Both the position numbers and the translations under genes were made by a program. A model generated the notes under the pieces. That model did no database searches and was not told the origin of the DNA. It saw only the letters and a list, made by a program, of their open reading frames with translations. 64,000 nt of DNA from Qipengyuania aestuarii. GTDB lineage: Bacteria; Pseudomonadota; Alphaproteobacteria; Sphingomonadales; Sphingomonadaceae. Every line of letters begins with the position of its first letter. The first letter of the stretch is position 1. The stretch is taken from positions 558,001-622,000 of the forward strand of contig NZ_JAIGNP010000003.1 of assembly GCF_019711535.1 (NCBI RefSeq), read 5' to 3'. This document shows positions 44,270-53,234 of this stretch, piece after piece.

Positions 44270-45216
44270 CAGCTGTCGCCCTCCAGTTTTGCAAACTCGT
44301 CTTCCTCGACCAGCGGATTGCCCGGCTCGTCGACATGGCCCTGGGGATCGATGTGGATCAGCAGCTCCATGTTCGGAAAGCGCTGGCACAGGTCCTTTTC
44401 CACCCGCTCGATGATATCATGCGCTTCTTCCACCGTCATGGTGCCGGGCAGATCGACATGGAATTGGACGAAATCGCGATTGCCGCTGGCCCGCGTGCGC
44501 AGATCGTGGAGATTGGTAAGCTCGGGATGAAGCGCCGCCGCCTCCACGAAGGCGAGCCGCTTTTCTTCCGGCCATTCGCGGTCCATCAGATCGTCCACGG
44601 CTTCGCGCGCCGCAGTGAAGGCGCCCCACGCCAGCCAGGCGGCGATGGCGAGGCCGAACAGCGGATCGGCCATGCCGAAGCCCGCATATTGGTCGAGGAC
44701 CAGCGCCGCGATCACCGCGAGGTTAAGCAGCAGATCGGATTTGTAATGCAGGTGATCAGTCTGGATCGCGAGGCTGCGCGTCCGGTTCATCACGTATTTC
44801 TGCCAGCCGAGCAGAGCGAAGGTGAGCACGATGGCGATGGCTGACACCGCGATGCCCTCTCCCGCAGCAGAAGTCTGCGTGCCGCCGGCCAGCTGGCTCA
44901 GCGCCCGCGCCGCGATACCGAAAGCCGAAACCGCGATCAGCATGACCTGAAAGATCGCCGCCAGCGCCTCTGCCTTTCCATGCCCGAACCGATGGTCCTG
45001 ATCGGCGGGCATGGAGGCGATCCAGACACCCGTCAGCGTGGCGATGCTGGCAATCAGATCGAGCGCCGAATCGGCAAGGCTGCCGAGCATGGCGGTCGAA
45101 CCGGTCCGCCAGCTCGCCCAGCTCTTCAGCGCGACGAGGATGAGCGCCACCGAGATCGAGGCGATCGCGGCAGAACGCGCCAGTTTCGCGCGATTGTCGG
45201 CCGTGGTTTCCGTCAT
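44269..45216 (-). CDS. Cation diffusion facilitator (FieF-like) transporter
   Basis: Proton-coupled divalent metal exporter of the inner membrane, 315 aa. Six helices with the metal-site motifs GSLADSALDLIAS (DxxxD, helix 2) and QTDHLHYKSDLLLN (HxxxD, helix 5), plus the conserved DHRFGHGKAEALAA loop; the C-terminal cytoplasmic metallochaperone-like domain covers about 215-300 (HDLRTRASGNRDFVQFHVDL). DD/HD-type ligands are compatible with Zn or Fe. Start ATG 45216 overlaps the pdxH stop (ATGA). Confidence 0.93.
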   Translation of the reverse strand: MTETTADNRAKLARSAAIASISVALILVALKSWASWRTGSTAMLGSLADSALDLIASIATLTGVWIASMPADQDHRFGHGKAEALAAIFQVMLIAVSAFGIAARALSQLAGGTQTSAAGEGIAVSAIAIVLTFALLGWQKYVMNRTRSLAIQTDHLHYKSDLLLNLAVIAALVLDQYAGFGMADPLFGLAIAAWLAWGAFTAAREAVDDLMDREWPEEKRLAFVEAAALHPELTNLHDLRTRASGNRDFVQFHVDLPGTMTVEEAHDIIERVEKDLCQRFPNMELLIHIDPQGHVDEPGNPLVEEDEFAKLEGDS

Positions 45217-45848
45217 GGATAGAGCAGCGTGTTGGACCACGCTTCTCCCGGCCCGCTACGCGTGAACTGCCGCCGGTCGTGGAGGCGGAATTCGCGGTCG
45301 CGCCAGAACTCCACCGTGTGCGGGGTCAGCAGGAACCCGGTCCAGTGCGCCGGCCGCGGGATATCGCCTTCGGGATAGCGGGCCTCCAGCGCGGCGACCC
45401 GGTCGAGATAGATCTGCCGGTCCGGCAGGGGGCGCGACTGGTCGCTGGCAGCCGAGCCGATCTGCGAGGCGTGCGGGCGCGAGTGGAAATAGTCGTCCGC
45501 CTGCTCCGCGGCGACTTCTTCCAGCGTGCCTTCGATCCGGATCTGGCGGCGCAGGCTCTTCCAGTGAAACAGCAGCGAGGCGTGCATATTGCTCAGGATT
45601 TCCTGGCCCTTGCGGCTTTCGGCATTGGTGTAGAAGACGAAACCGCCCCCCTCGCCCCAATGTGAGCCGTGCCCTTTCAGCAGCACCATGCGCACCGACG
45701 GACGGCCCTGCGCAGTGGCCGTTGCCAGAGCCATGGCATTGGCATCGTTGGGTTCGCTCGCCTTGGCTTCGCCGTACCAGATCTCGAACAGCGAGAAGGG
45801 ATCGGCGACCGGAATGGCGCTTTCGGATTCGGGGGCATTGTTGCTCAT
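45213..45848 (-). CDS. pdxH: Pyridoxamine 5'-phosphate oxidase
   Basis: FMN enzyme making pyridoxal 5'-phosphate from PNP/PMP, the cofactor of the threonine aldolase seen earlier. The 211-aa product has SVRMVLLKGHG and FVFYTNAESRKGQEI in the FMN site, the substrate-binding DYFHSRPHASQIGSAAS and the C-terminal FRLHDRRQF...NTLLYP expected of PdxH. First gene of the coupled series pdxH-CDF-phzF; divergent from the DnaJ-like gene, with 213 bp between. Confidence 0.96.
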   Translation of the reverse strand: MSNNAPESESAIPVADPFSLFEIWYGEAKASEPNDANAMALATATAQGRPSVRMVLLKGHGSHWGEGGGFVFYTNAESRKGQEILSNMHASLLFHWKSLRRQIRIEGTLEEVAAEQADDYFHSRPHASQIGSAASDQSRPLPDRQIYLDRVAALEARYPEGDIPRPAHWTGFLLTPHTVEFWRDREFRLHDRRQFTRSGPGEAWSNTLLYP

Positions 45849-46061
45849 AACGCAATCCTACAGGATGGAGCACATGGAGCATGGTCCAGAGCAAAAAAAC
45901 GGACGGGGTATAATTCCCCCGAAAACGGCGGAACCACGGGGGCTTGCGGCACATTGATCGGGGACATGAGACATTCCCTAGCCCGAGCCGCCTGTGTAGG
46001 AAAGCCTCGCCGCGAACAGGCACGCTTGCGGTCGGCCACCGTCGCAACTAGCTAACACACC

Positions 46062-47024
46062 ATGGCAGACCCCTACACCACCCTCGGCGTCACGCGTTCC
46101 GCGAACGAGAAGGACATCAAGAGCGCTTATCGCAAGCTGGCGAAAGAGCTCCATCCCGATCGCAACAAGGACAATCCCAAGGCATCAGAACGCTTTTCGG
46201 ACGTGACCAAGGCGTATGACCTCCTGTCCGACAAGGACAAGCGCGCGCAGTTCGACCGCGGCGAAATCGACATGGAGGGCAATCCGACCAATCCCTTCGG
46301 CGGAATGGGCGGCGGTGGCGGCGGATTTCGCGGTGCCGGTGGCGGCCAGCGCGGGTTCCGGGCAGAGGATTTCCAGGGCTTCGGCACCGACCAGGGCGAT
46401 CTCGGCGATATTTTTGAAGGGCTCTTCGGAGGCGGCGGCGCGCGCGGACGTGCGGGCGGCATGGGAGGCGATCCGTTCGGCGGCCGGCGGCAGCGCCCCC
46501 CGCAGAAAGGCGCCGACATCGCCTACACGCTGCGCGTGTCCTTTATCGACGCGGCGACGCTCAAGGACCAGCGGATCACGCTGGCCGACGGCAAGACAAT
46601 CGATCTCAAGCTGCCCAAGGGCGTCGAGGACGGCACGCAGATGCGCCTCAAGGGCAAGGGCCAGCAGGGCCCCGGCGGCGCGGGCGACGGGCTGGTGACG
46701 ATCAAGGTCGACAAGCACCGCGTCTACCAGCGGGACGGGTCCGACGTGCGCTTCGACCTGCCCATCACGCTCGACGAGGCGGTCAACGGCGGCAAGGTCC
46801 GGGTTCCCACTGTGGATGGTCCGGTGATGATGACGATCAGGCCTGGCACGAGCGGCGGTGCGGTGCTGCGCCTCAAGGGCAAGGGCTTCACCAAGAAGGA
46901 TGGCAGCCGCGGCGATCAGCTGGTGACGCTCGAAATTCAGCTACCCGAGGATCTTGGAGAACTTGCCAAGCGGCTCGATGGGTGGAAGGACGAAAGCGAC
47001 CCGCGCAGCAAACTCCAGGTGTAA
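46062..47024 (+). CDS. DnaJ-class co-chaperone without zinc finger (CbpA-like)
   Basis: A 320-aa type II J-domain protein. J domain 1-70 (YTTLGVTRSANEKDIKSAYRKL, HPD motif in ELHPDRNKD), then a Gly/Phe-rich linker (GGMGGGGGGFRGAGG ... GFGTDQGDLGDIFEGLFGG), and the two C-terminal substrate-binding beta domains (KGADIAYTLRVSF ..., LPITLDEAVNGGKVRVPTVDGPVMM). No CxxCxGxG zinc repeats, so it is not the main DnaJ. Likely works with DnaK in folding or stress. Its last codons run into the YihY gene. Confidence 0.93.
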   Translation: MADPYTTLGVTRSANEKDIKSAYRKLAKELHPDRNKDNPKASERFSDVTKAYDLLSDKDKRAQFDRGEIDMEGNPTNPFGGMGGGGGGFRGAGGGQRGFRAEDFQGFGTDQGDLGDIFEGLFGGGGARGRAGGMGGDPFGGRRQRPPQKGADIAYTLRVSFIDAATLKDQRITLADGKTIDLKLPKGVEDGTQMRLKGKGQQGPGGAGDGLVTIKVDKHRVYQRDGSDVRFDLPITLDEAVNGGKVRVPTVDGPVMMTIRPGTSGGAVLRLKGKGFTKKDGSRGDQLVTLEIQLPEDLGELAKRLDGWKDESDPRSKLQV

Positions 47025-47025
47025 C

Positions 47026-48054
47026 CTGCCCCCAGCCGACCTACCCTCGACGAAGGAACGTGAGCGCCAGTCGCTTTCCCCCGAAGCCCGGCGGAAGGAG
47101 GCGTACCACCTCCGCGATCGAATCGAGGATCGCGTCGGTCCGGGCACCCGCGCGTGGGACGTCGCCAAGCGGACGCTGGTTGGCACTTATAACGACGGTT
47201 TCATTCACGCGGGCAATCTCGCCTATCTCGCCATGCTGGCGATTTTTCCGTTCTTTATCCTCGGCGCGGCTGTCTTCTCGGCCATCGGCGAGGAAAGCGA
47301 ACGGGCCGCCACGATCAATGCGATTCTCTTCGCCCTCCCCCCGGTTGTCGGCAATGTGATCGAACCCGTCGCGCGCGATGTCATCCAGGCGCGCAGCGGG
47401 TGGCTGCTGTGGGCCGGTGCGCTGGTGGCGCTCTGGACGGTGGGCAGCCTGGTCGAGACGATCAGGGATATCCTGCGCCGCGCCTATGGCACGGAAGCCA
47501 CGCATGCGTTCTGGAAATACCGCCTGCTGTCGGCAGGCGTGATCCTCGGCTCGGTTTTCCTGTTGATGATGAGCCTGATGGCGCAGTTCCTGATCGGAGC
47601 GGCGCAGGAAGTGATCCAGGCCTACTTTCCCCAGCTCGTCGATCGGATCCTCGATCTGCAATTGTCACGCATAGTCCCGGCGCTGGGCCTGTTCGGTTCG
47701 CTTTACCTGCTGTTCTATACGCTGACGCCATCGAAATACCGGCGGAACCGCTACCCCAAATGGCCCGGAGTGCTCCTGACCTCCATTTGGTGGATTGCAG
47801 TGACGACGCTGCTGCCCGCCGTATTGAAACAATTCTTTGCTTACGATCTCACCTATGGCGGCCTTGCAGGCGTAATGGTGGTGCTGTTCTTTTTCTGGCT
47901 TGTCGGACTTGGTGTGGTTATCGGCGCTGAATTGAATGCTGCGCTTGCTGAAACGCCGGAAGAAGAAATGAACCTGATCGGGCAGTCGGACAACCGCCGC
48001 CGGGCGCAGCTCAAACAGGAAATGATCGAAGAGCAGGAAGGAAAAGAGGAATGA
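47026..48054 (+). CDS. YihY/BrkB-family membrane protein, non-standard or overlapping start
   Basis: An inner-membrane protein of about 342 aa with six hydrophobic helices; family segments include TYNDGFIHAGNLAYLAMLAIFPFF, GSLVETIRDILRRAYGTEATHAFW (around the first and third helices) and PSKYRRNRYPKWPGVLL. RNase BN is an obsolete name for the family; function is unknown. The start is unclear: between the DnaJ stop and the first helix there is no ATG, GTG or TTG in frame. Candidates are CTG at 47026, with AGG six bases upstream, or ATG at 46978, inside the DnaJ gene in another frame and without a good ribosome site. I report the former. The stop overlaps fabI (ATGA). Confidence 0.85.
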   Translation: MPPADLPSTKERERQSLSPEARRKEAYHLRDRIEDRVGPGTRAWDVAKRTLVGTYNDGFIHAGNLAYLAMLAIFPFFILGAAVFSAIGEESERAATINAILFALPPVVGNVIEPVARDVIQARSGWLLWAGALVALWTVGSLVETIRDILRRAYGTEATHAFWKYRLLSAGVILGSVFLLMMSLMAQFLIGAAQEVIQAYFPQLVDRILDLQLSRIVPALGLFGSLYLLFYTLTPSKYRRNRYPKWPGVLLTSIWWIAVTTLLPAVLKQFFAYDLTYGGLAGVMVVLFFFWLVGLGVVIGAELNAALAETPEEEMNLIGQSDNRRRAQLKQEMIEEQEGKEE

Positions 48055-48860
48055 GCGGTTTGATGGAGGGCAAACGTGGCCTCATCATGGGCCTCGCCAA
48101 CGACAAGTCGCTGGCTTGGGGCATAGCCAAGCAATTGCGCGACCAGGGCGCCGAGATGGCGTTCTCCTATCAGGGCGAAGCGCTGAAGAAGCGCGTCGGT
48201 CCGCTTGCCGAACAGCTGGGCAGCGACTTCATCTTCGAATGCGACGTGTCGGACATGGACGCGCTCGACAGCGCCTTTGCCACGCTGAAGGAACGCTGGG
48301 ACACCATCGACTTCGTCGTCCACGCCATCGGTTTTTCGGACAAGAGCGAGCTGCGCGGCAAATATGTCGATACCAGTCTCGACAACTTCCTGATGACGAT
48401 GAACATTTCCGCCTACAGCCTGGTCGCGGTGGCCAAGCGCGCGCGCGAAATGATGCCGAATGGCGGCAGCATCCTGACGCTGACCTATTACGGTGCGGAA
48501 AAGGTCATCCCGCATTACAATGTGATGGGTGTCGCCAAGGCGGCGCTGGAAACTTCGGTCCAGTATCTCGCCAACGATCTCGGCCCCGAGGGCATTCGCG
48601 TCAACGCCATCAGCGCGGGACCGATCAAGACGCTGGCCGCCAGCGGGATCGGCGATTTCCGCTACATCCTGAAGTGGAACGAATACAATTCGCCGCTGCG
48701 CCGCAATGTCACGATCGAGGATGTGGGCGGCTCCGGCCTCTACTTCCTGTCGGACCTGTCATCGGGCGTGACGGGCGAAACGCATCATGTCGATGCCGGT
48801 TACCATGTGGTCGGCATGAAGCAGGAAGACGCCCCCGACATCGCGCTCGACAAGGGCTGA
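48051..48860 (+). CDS. fabI: Enoyl-[acyl-carrier-protein] reductase (NADH)
   Basis: Last reductive step of the type II fatty acid elongation cycle. The 269-aa SDR-like product has the FabI start GLMEGKRGLIMGLANDKSLAWGI, the NADH-site HAIGFSDKSELRGKY and the active-site spacing YYGAEKVIPHYNVMGVAK with Tyr and Lys in place, then NAISAGPIKTLAASGI. This is FabI, the triclosan-target isoform, rather than FabK/FabL. Coupled to the YihY gene by an ATGA overlap; the epimerase follows after 6 bp. Confidence 0.96.
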   Translation: MSGLMEGKRGLIMGLANDKSLAWGIAKQLRDQGAEMAFSYQGEALKKRVGPLAEQLGSDFIFECDVSDMDALDSAFATLKERWDTIDFVVHAIGFSDKSELRGKYVDTSLDNFLMTMNISAYSLVAVAKRAREMMPNGGSILTLTYYGAEKVIPHYNVMGVAKAALETSVQYLANDLGPEGIRVNAISAGPIKTLAASGIGDFRYILKWNEYNSPLRRNVTIEDVGGSGLYFLSDLSSGVTGETHHVDAGYHVVGMKQEDAPDIALDKG

Positions 48861-48866
48861 CCGGCC

Positions 48867-49865
48867 ATGCGCCTCCTCGTCACCGGCGCGGCCGGCTTTA
48901 TCGGCGCCGCGGTAGCGGAGCGGCTGTGCGCCCGCGGTGACGAGGTTCTCGGGATCGACAGTCTCAACGACTATTACCAAGGCTCGCTGAAAGACGACCG
49001 GGTCGCCCGCGTTGAAGCCGCAGGCGGAGACAGATTCGCTTTCACGAAAGTCGACTTTTCGCGCTGGGAAGAGCTTTCCGCAGCGCTCGATGGCGAGGAA
49101 TTCGACCGCATCGTGCATCTCGGCGCGCAGGCCGGCGTGCGGTACAGCATCGAAAATCCCCGCGCCTATGTCGAGGCGAATCTGATGGGCCACCTCAACC
49201 TGCTCGAGGTGGCACGCCATCGCGGGACGGCGCATATGGTCTATGCCAGTTCCTCTTCGGTCTATGGCGGCAATGACAAACTACCCTTCGCCGTAGAGGA
49301 CCGGGCCGAGCATCCGGTCTCGCTCTATGCCGCGACGAAGAAGTCGGACGAGCTGATGAGCGAAACCTACGCCCATCTTTACCGCGTGCCGCTGACTGGG
49401 CTCCGGTTCTTCACCGTATACGGGCCGTGGGGCCGGCCGGACATGGCGCTGTGGCTGTTCACGGGCGCCATCCTGTCCGGGCGGCCGATCAAGGTCTTCA
49501 ACCACGGCGAGATGTGGCGTGACTTCACTTTCGTCGACGATATCGTGAGCGGAGTGGTCGCTTGCCTGGACAGCGCGCCCGCCGATGACGGGGCGCAGAA
49601 GGCCGGCGGCAGCATGAAGCCGCACGCGCTATACAACATCGGCAATCACCGCAGCGAGAAGCTGACGCGGGTGATCGAGCTGATCGAACAGGCCTGCGGG
49701 ACCAAGGCCGAAGTGGAACTGCTGCCGATGCAGGCGGGCGATGTCGAGAAAACCTATGCCGACATCGACGCGATCCAGCGCGATATCGGTTACCAGCCGA
49801 CCACGGCGATCGAGCAGGGCATACCGCGCTTCGTGGAGTGGTACCGTGGGTATCACGGGGTTTGA
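48867..49865 (+). CDS. NAD-dependent nucleotide-sugar epimerase (UDP-glucuronate 4-epimerase-like)
   Basis: Extended SDR of 332 aa making a sugar nucleotide for surface polysaccharide. It has the NAD fingerprint LVTGAAGFIGAAVAERL, the active-site YASSSSVYGG and YAATKKSDELM (YxxxK), and the substrate-region TVYGPWGRPDMALWLF, characteristic of the UDP-glucuronate/galacturonate epimerase branch. The exact sugar is inferred. Starts at ATG 48867, six bases after fabI, and likely shares its transcript. Confidence 0.9.
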   Translation: MRLLVTGAAGFIGAAVAERLCARGDEVLGIDSLNDYYQGSLKDDRVARVEAAGGDRFAFTKVDFSRWEELSAALDGEEFDRIVHLGAQAGVRYSIENPRAYVEANLMGHLNLLEVARHRGTAHMVYASSSSVYGGNDKLPFAVEDRAEHPVSLYAATKKSDELMSETYAHLYRVPLTGLRFFTVYGPWGRPDMALWLFTGAILSGRPIKVFNHGEMWRDFTFVDDIVSGVVACLDSAPADDGAQKAGGSMKPHALYNIGNHRSEKLTRVIELIEQACGTKAEVELLPMQAGDVEKTYADIDAIQRDIGYQPTTAIEQGIPRFVEWYRGYHGV

Positions 49866-49923
49866 CTTTGATCCCCTCCAGCCGTTACGTTCTTTTTATG
49901 TTCTGACGGAAGAGGAGATCGCT

Positions 49924-50322
49924 ATGCTGACCGGTGGATGCCAATGCGGTGAGATCCGCTACGAAGTAATAGGTGAAGCCGGCCATCATTCGCTGTGTCA
50001 TTGCGCCGACTGCCGCGCTTCCTCCGGAGCTCCGGCTACCGCGTGGCTGGGCGTCCCCTCCGACATATTCCGCGTGACGAAGGGGAAGGCGACAGCCTTC
50101 AACTCCTCCGGTGCTTCGTGGAGGCATTTTTGCAGGACCTGCGGCACCGGCCTCTACTTCGTAAATGAACAGATGCTTCCCGGCATCGTCGACATCCAGT
50201 CTGCAACGCTGGACGACGCCCATCTCCATTCTCCAACAGTGCATATCCAGACTGCGGAGCGGCTCGGTTATATGCGTGAGCTCGCCAGCCTGCCCGAGTT
50301 CGAACGTTTTCCGGGGCCGTGA
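49924..50322 (+). CDS. GFA-family (glutathione-dependent formaldehyde-activating-like) zinc protein
   Basis: A 132-aa Mss4-fold protein with the family's cysteine pattern: GGCQCGEIRY (C6, C8), LCHCADCRASSG (C25, C27, C30) and HFCRTCGTGLYF, which in homologues bind one or two zinc ions. Most GFA proteins have no proven link to formaldehyde; some bind glutathione. The ATG at 49924 is set by GAGGAG seven bases upstream. The 58-bp gap from the epimerase gene shows no terminator. Confidence 0.88.
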   Translation: MLTGGCQCGEIRYEVIGEAGHHSLCHCADCRASSGAPATAWLGVPSDIFRVTKGKATAFNSSGASWRHFCRTCGTGLYFVNEQMLPGIVDIQSATLDDAHLHSPTVHIQTAERLGYMRELASLPEFERFPGP

Positions 50323-50332
50323 ACTAGGTTTT

Positions 50333-51457
50333 TCAGCTGGCGTGCGCCAGCAGATCGCAGATGCGCTGGGCCGAGTTTCCGTCGCCGAAAGGATTATGAG
50401 CACGCGCCATGGCAGCATAGGCGGCCGGATCGTCGAGCAGACGCTCGGTCTCGCGCACGATGGTTTCGGCATCGGTGCCAACGAGGCGCGCAGTCCCGGC
50501 GGCCACGCCTTCGGGCCGTTCGGTCGTCTCCCGCATGACAAGCACCGGCTTGCCGAGCGCGGGCGCTTCCTCCTGCACCCCGCCGCTATCGGTCAGCATG
50601 ATATGGCTGATGTCCAGCAGCTTGGCGAAATGCGGATAATCCAGCGGTTCGATCAGAGCGACATTATCGAGGCCTTCGAGTTCCGCGTTCATGACCGCGC
50701 GTACATTGGGATTGAGATGAACAGGGAAGATGAAGGCCACATCGCCGCGTGACGCCAGACGCCTGATCGCCTTTGCAATACCTTGCATCCCCTCACCGAA
50801 ATTTTCGCGGCGGTGGCTGGTCACCCCGATGATCCGCTTGGCGGCAAACCGCTGCTCAAGATCCGAAAGCCCCGCTGCCAGTTCGGGTCGATCATCGATC
50901 TGCTGCGTCACCCATTTGAGCGCATCGATCACGGTGTTGCCGGTGACATGAACGCTTGCCGGAGCGATATTTTCTCGCAGCAGGGCATCGGCACTAGTCT
51001 GGGTGGGTGCGCAATGGAGTTTGGCGAAAGTCCCCACCGTGCGGCGATTTACCTCTTCCGGCCATGGCTGGTAAATGTCGCCGCTGCGCAGCCCTGCCTC
51101 GACATGACAGACAGCGATCTTGCGGTAGTAGGCGGCAAGAGCGCCCGCGAGGACAGTCGTCGTGTCGCCTTGCACCACCACCCAATCCGGCTTTTCCCGG
51201 TCAAGAACGCGGCCGATGCCGGTCAGCGCCCTGGCGGTCAGTTCGTCGAGCGACTGTCCATCCGTCATGAGATCCAAATCGTGGTGGGGTTCGATCCCGG
51301 CGATATCCAACACCTGATCGAGCATGCCGCGATGTTGCGCCGACACGCATACGCAGCTCTCGAACCGGTCATCCCGATCCAGCAGGTGGATCAGCGGAAA
51401 AAGTTTGATCGCTTCGGGACGTGTCCCGAAAATCGTAAGTATGCGGCGCCCGTCCAT
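50333..51457 (-). CDS. wecB: UDP-N-acetylglucosamine 2-epimerase (non-hydrolysing)
   Basis: Interconverts UDP-GlcNAc and UDP-ManNAc for surface glycan synthesis. 374 aa with the family landmarks ILTIFGTRPEAIKLFPLI, VVQGDTTTVLAGALAAYY, HVEAGLRSGDIYQPWPEEVNR, VTSHRRENFGEGM and LTDSGGVQEEAPALGKPVLVMRETTERPEG. Complete and normal length. It is not beside other ManNAc genes here, but an unrelated nucleotide-sugar epimerase lies about 0.5 kb away on the other strand. Confidence 0.96.
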   Translation of the reverse strand: MDGRRILTIFGTRPEAIKLFPLIHLLDRDDRFESCVCVSAQHRGMLDQVLDIAGIEPHHDLDLMTDGQSLDELTARALTGIGRVLDREKPDWVVVQGDTTTVLAGALAAYYRKIAVCHVEAGLRSGDIYQPWPEEVNRRTVGTFAKLHCAPTQTSADALLRENIAPASVHVTGNTVIDALKWVTQQIDDRPELAAGLSDLEQRFAAKRIIGVTSHRRENFGEGMQGIAKAIRRLASRGDVAFIFPVHLNPNVRAVMNAELEGLDNVALIEPLDYPHFAKLLDISHIMLTDSGGVQEEAPALGKPVLVMRETTERPEGVAAGTARLVGTDAETIVRETERLLDDPAAYAAMARAHNPFGDGNSAQRICDLLAHAS

Positions 51458-51498
51458 GGTGAAGCTCTGACAAACAAAGCTTCACCAGAAAAGCAAAT

Positions 51499-52086
51499 TC
51501 AGCTTTCGGGGTCACCCGCAACAATTTTTGCATTGGGTTGCGGCAACTCGCTCTCATCGGGAGTCGGCGCATCGCGCTGCTCTTCGAGGCGCTGCATGTA
51601 TTCGCGCTCGATCATCTCGACATCTTCTTGCGTGCGCTCGGCATCTTCATCGATAGTACTCAGACGATCCGCCCGCGCGGCGGCGATGACTTCGCCGAAG
51701 CGGACAGCGCTGGAATTTTCCTTGTCCGCATAAGCCTTGCGGATCATTTCCTGGGTACAGCCGGTCATGCCCCCGGCACCCACGGGCGAACAGGAGAGCG
51801 TTCCGAAAGAGCCCACCATTTCCAGCTGCTCCACACGCTCTGCCCAGCTCTGGGCCTGCGGACCATCGGTGAAACGCATGCTTTCCGGGATGCGAAAACG
51901 TTCGCTTTCCGCTTGGCGGGCACACACCACGATCGTTCCATCGTCACTGGTGGGGCAGGCATCATCGCCATAGACGATGACCATGTTGTAGCTTTCATCG
52001 CCGGTATCGACAGGCGTCTGAGCTTGTGCAGGGCCAGCGATGGCGGCAGCGCCGAAGGCGGCAAGGGCGAGCAGGGAACGGGTCAT
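51499..52086 (-). CDS. Exported protein of unknown function
   Basis: A 195-aa secreted protein: signal peptide MTRSLLALAAFGAAAIAGPAQAQ, then VIVYGDDACPTSDDGTIVVCAR and AESERFRIPESM (residues about 37-70), a pattern I recall in many small exported Sphingomonadales proteins, two further cysteines (TLSCSP, TGCTQE), and a long charged helical tail (about 130-180). Probably periplasmic, with two disulfides. No enzymatic motif. Flanked by wecB (41 bp) and coq7 (about 100 bp) on the same strand. Confidence 0.75.
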   Translation of the reverse strand: MTRSLLALAAFGAAAIAGPAQAQTPVDTGDESYNMVIVYGDDACPTSDDGTIVVCARQAESERFRIPESMRFTDGPQAQSWAERVEQLEMVGSFGTLSCSPVGAGGMTGCTQEMIRKAYADKENSSAVRFGEVIAAARADRLSTIDEDAERTQEDVEMIEREYMQRLEEQRDAPTPDESELPQPNAKIVAGDPES

Positions 52087-52190
52087 CGGATCCTCAATAT
52101 TGCGTGAGCGGCATTAGGCAGCGCGCCGCGTGAACTGTCCATGAAGCGGGCGCTGTGAATGAAGCGAGTCAGGGGGCAGAAGCGTTCCCG

Positions 52191-52736
52191 CTATATCCGT
52201 TCGGAAATCTTGATCGCAGCCTTGCAGCCGAGCCGGATCAGGCCGGAAAGGACCGGATATCCCGGCGCGCGCTCCGCTCCGGCAGCCAGAGCGGCATCGC
52301 GGTGCTCGCGCTCGTCCTCGCGGAACTCTTCGATCATGCGGGCGAGTTCGGGATCTTCGTTCGTCGCCTCGAGCTGGTCGAGTTGCTGCGAATAGTGAAG
52401 GTCGATCTCGGTTTCGACGGCTGCGGTGCAGGCCATTGCCGCCTCGGGGCCGATCAACGCGGTGGCCGCACCAAGAGCGAAGCCTGCCTTGTCCCAGAAA
52501 GGTTGAAGCGCGGTGGGGCGGACGCGACGCCGCGCCATCAGCGCATCGAACTTGGCGCGATGCCCGGCTTCCTGCTCGGCCATACCAGCGATTTCCGCGG
52601 AATCCGGCGCGCGGTCACCCATGACGGCAAGCTGGCCCGCATAGATACGCGTCGCACCAAATTCCCCGGCCTGGTCGACACGGATCATGCGCGCGATATG
52701 CGGCGGAGTAACCTCGGTTATCGGCTGATCGGTCAT
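52191..52736 (-). CDS. coq7: Demethoxyubiquinone hydroxylase (Coq7 family)
   Basis: Di-iron membrane-associated monooxygenase adding the penultimate ring hydroxyl in ubiquinone synthesis; ubiquinol is the substrate of the bc1 complex encoded here. The 181-aa product shows the ferritin-like ligand set: MIRVDQAGEFGATRIY (Glu), MAEQEAGHRAKFD (ExxH), AAVETEIDLHY (Glu) and REDEREHRDAAL (ExxH). ATG at 52736 overlaps the dsbB stop (ATGA). Confidence 0.92.
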   Translation of the reverse strand: MTDQPITEVTPPHIARMIRVDQAGEFGATRIYAGQLAVMGDRAPDSAEIAGMAEQEAGHRAKFDALMARRRVRPTALQPFWDKAGFALGAATALIGPEAAMACTAAVETEIDLHYSQQLDQLEATNEDPELARMIEEFREDEREHRDAALAAGAERAPGYPVLSGLIRLGCKAAIKISERI

Positions 52737-53218
52737 GCGCGGCGATCCTTTCGGAGCTGGTTGAAGATGAAGAGGCTGGCCGCGGCAGAGATCAGGAAAT
52801 TGAAACCTGCCAGGCTGATCCCGAAGAGCGTCCACGCCGGTTCGTCACAGCGCACGAGGGGCGAATTCATGATCGCATCCAGCGCGCTTTGACCGTCATC
52901 GGTCTGGGGTATCGCGGCACATGACGTGATGCCTTCCCACCAACCATATTCCACCCCGGCATGAAACAGGCCGATCAGGCCCGAAGTCAGAATACCGCCA
53001 GCCGCCAGTGCAACCCACAGGCGTTTGGGGGGCGTGAAAAACGAGAGCAGCGCCAGAGCAACTGCGGCAAAATGGGGCCAGCGCTGCCACCAGCACATCT
53101 CGCACGGATAAAGCCCGAACACATATTGCGATACATAGGCGCCCGCGAGAAGAAGCGCAGGCACGGCCAGCGCAGTCCGTTGAGCAAGGCGCAGATACGG
53201 GCTTTCGGTCATTTTCAC
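52733..53218 (-). CDS. dsbB: Disulfide bond formation protein B
   Basis: Inner-membrane quinone reductase that reoxidises DsbA. The 161-aa product has four helices and the two redox cysteine pairs: C-E-M-C in LYPCEMCWWQRW (first periplasmic loop) and the pair formed by SCAAIP and VRCDEP (second loop). The quinone-linked arginine region WWQRW is conserved. Coupled to coq7, which supplies the ubiquinone it uses. DsbA itself is not in the window. Confidence 0.94.
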   Translation of the reverse strand: MKMTESPYLRLAQRTALAVPALLLAGAYVSQYVFGLYPCEMCWWQRWPHFAAVALALLSFFTPPKRLWVALAAGGILTSGLIGLFHAGVEYGWWEGITSCAAIPQTDDGQSALDAIMNSPLVRCDEPAWTLFGISLAGFNFLISAAASLFIFNQLRKDRRA

Positions 53219-53234
53219 CAGCTAGTGGCTAGCC

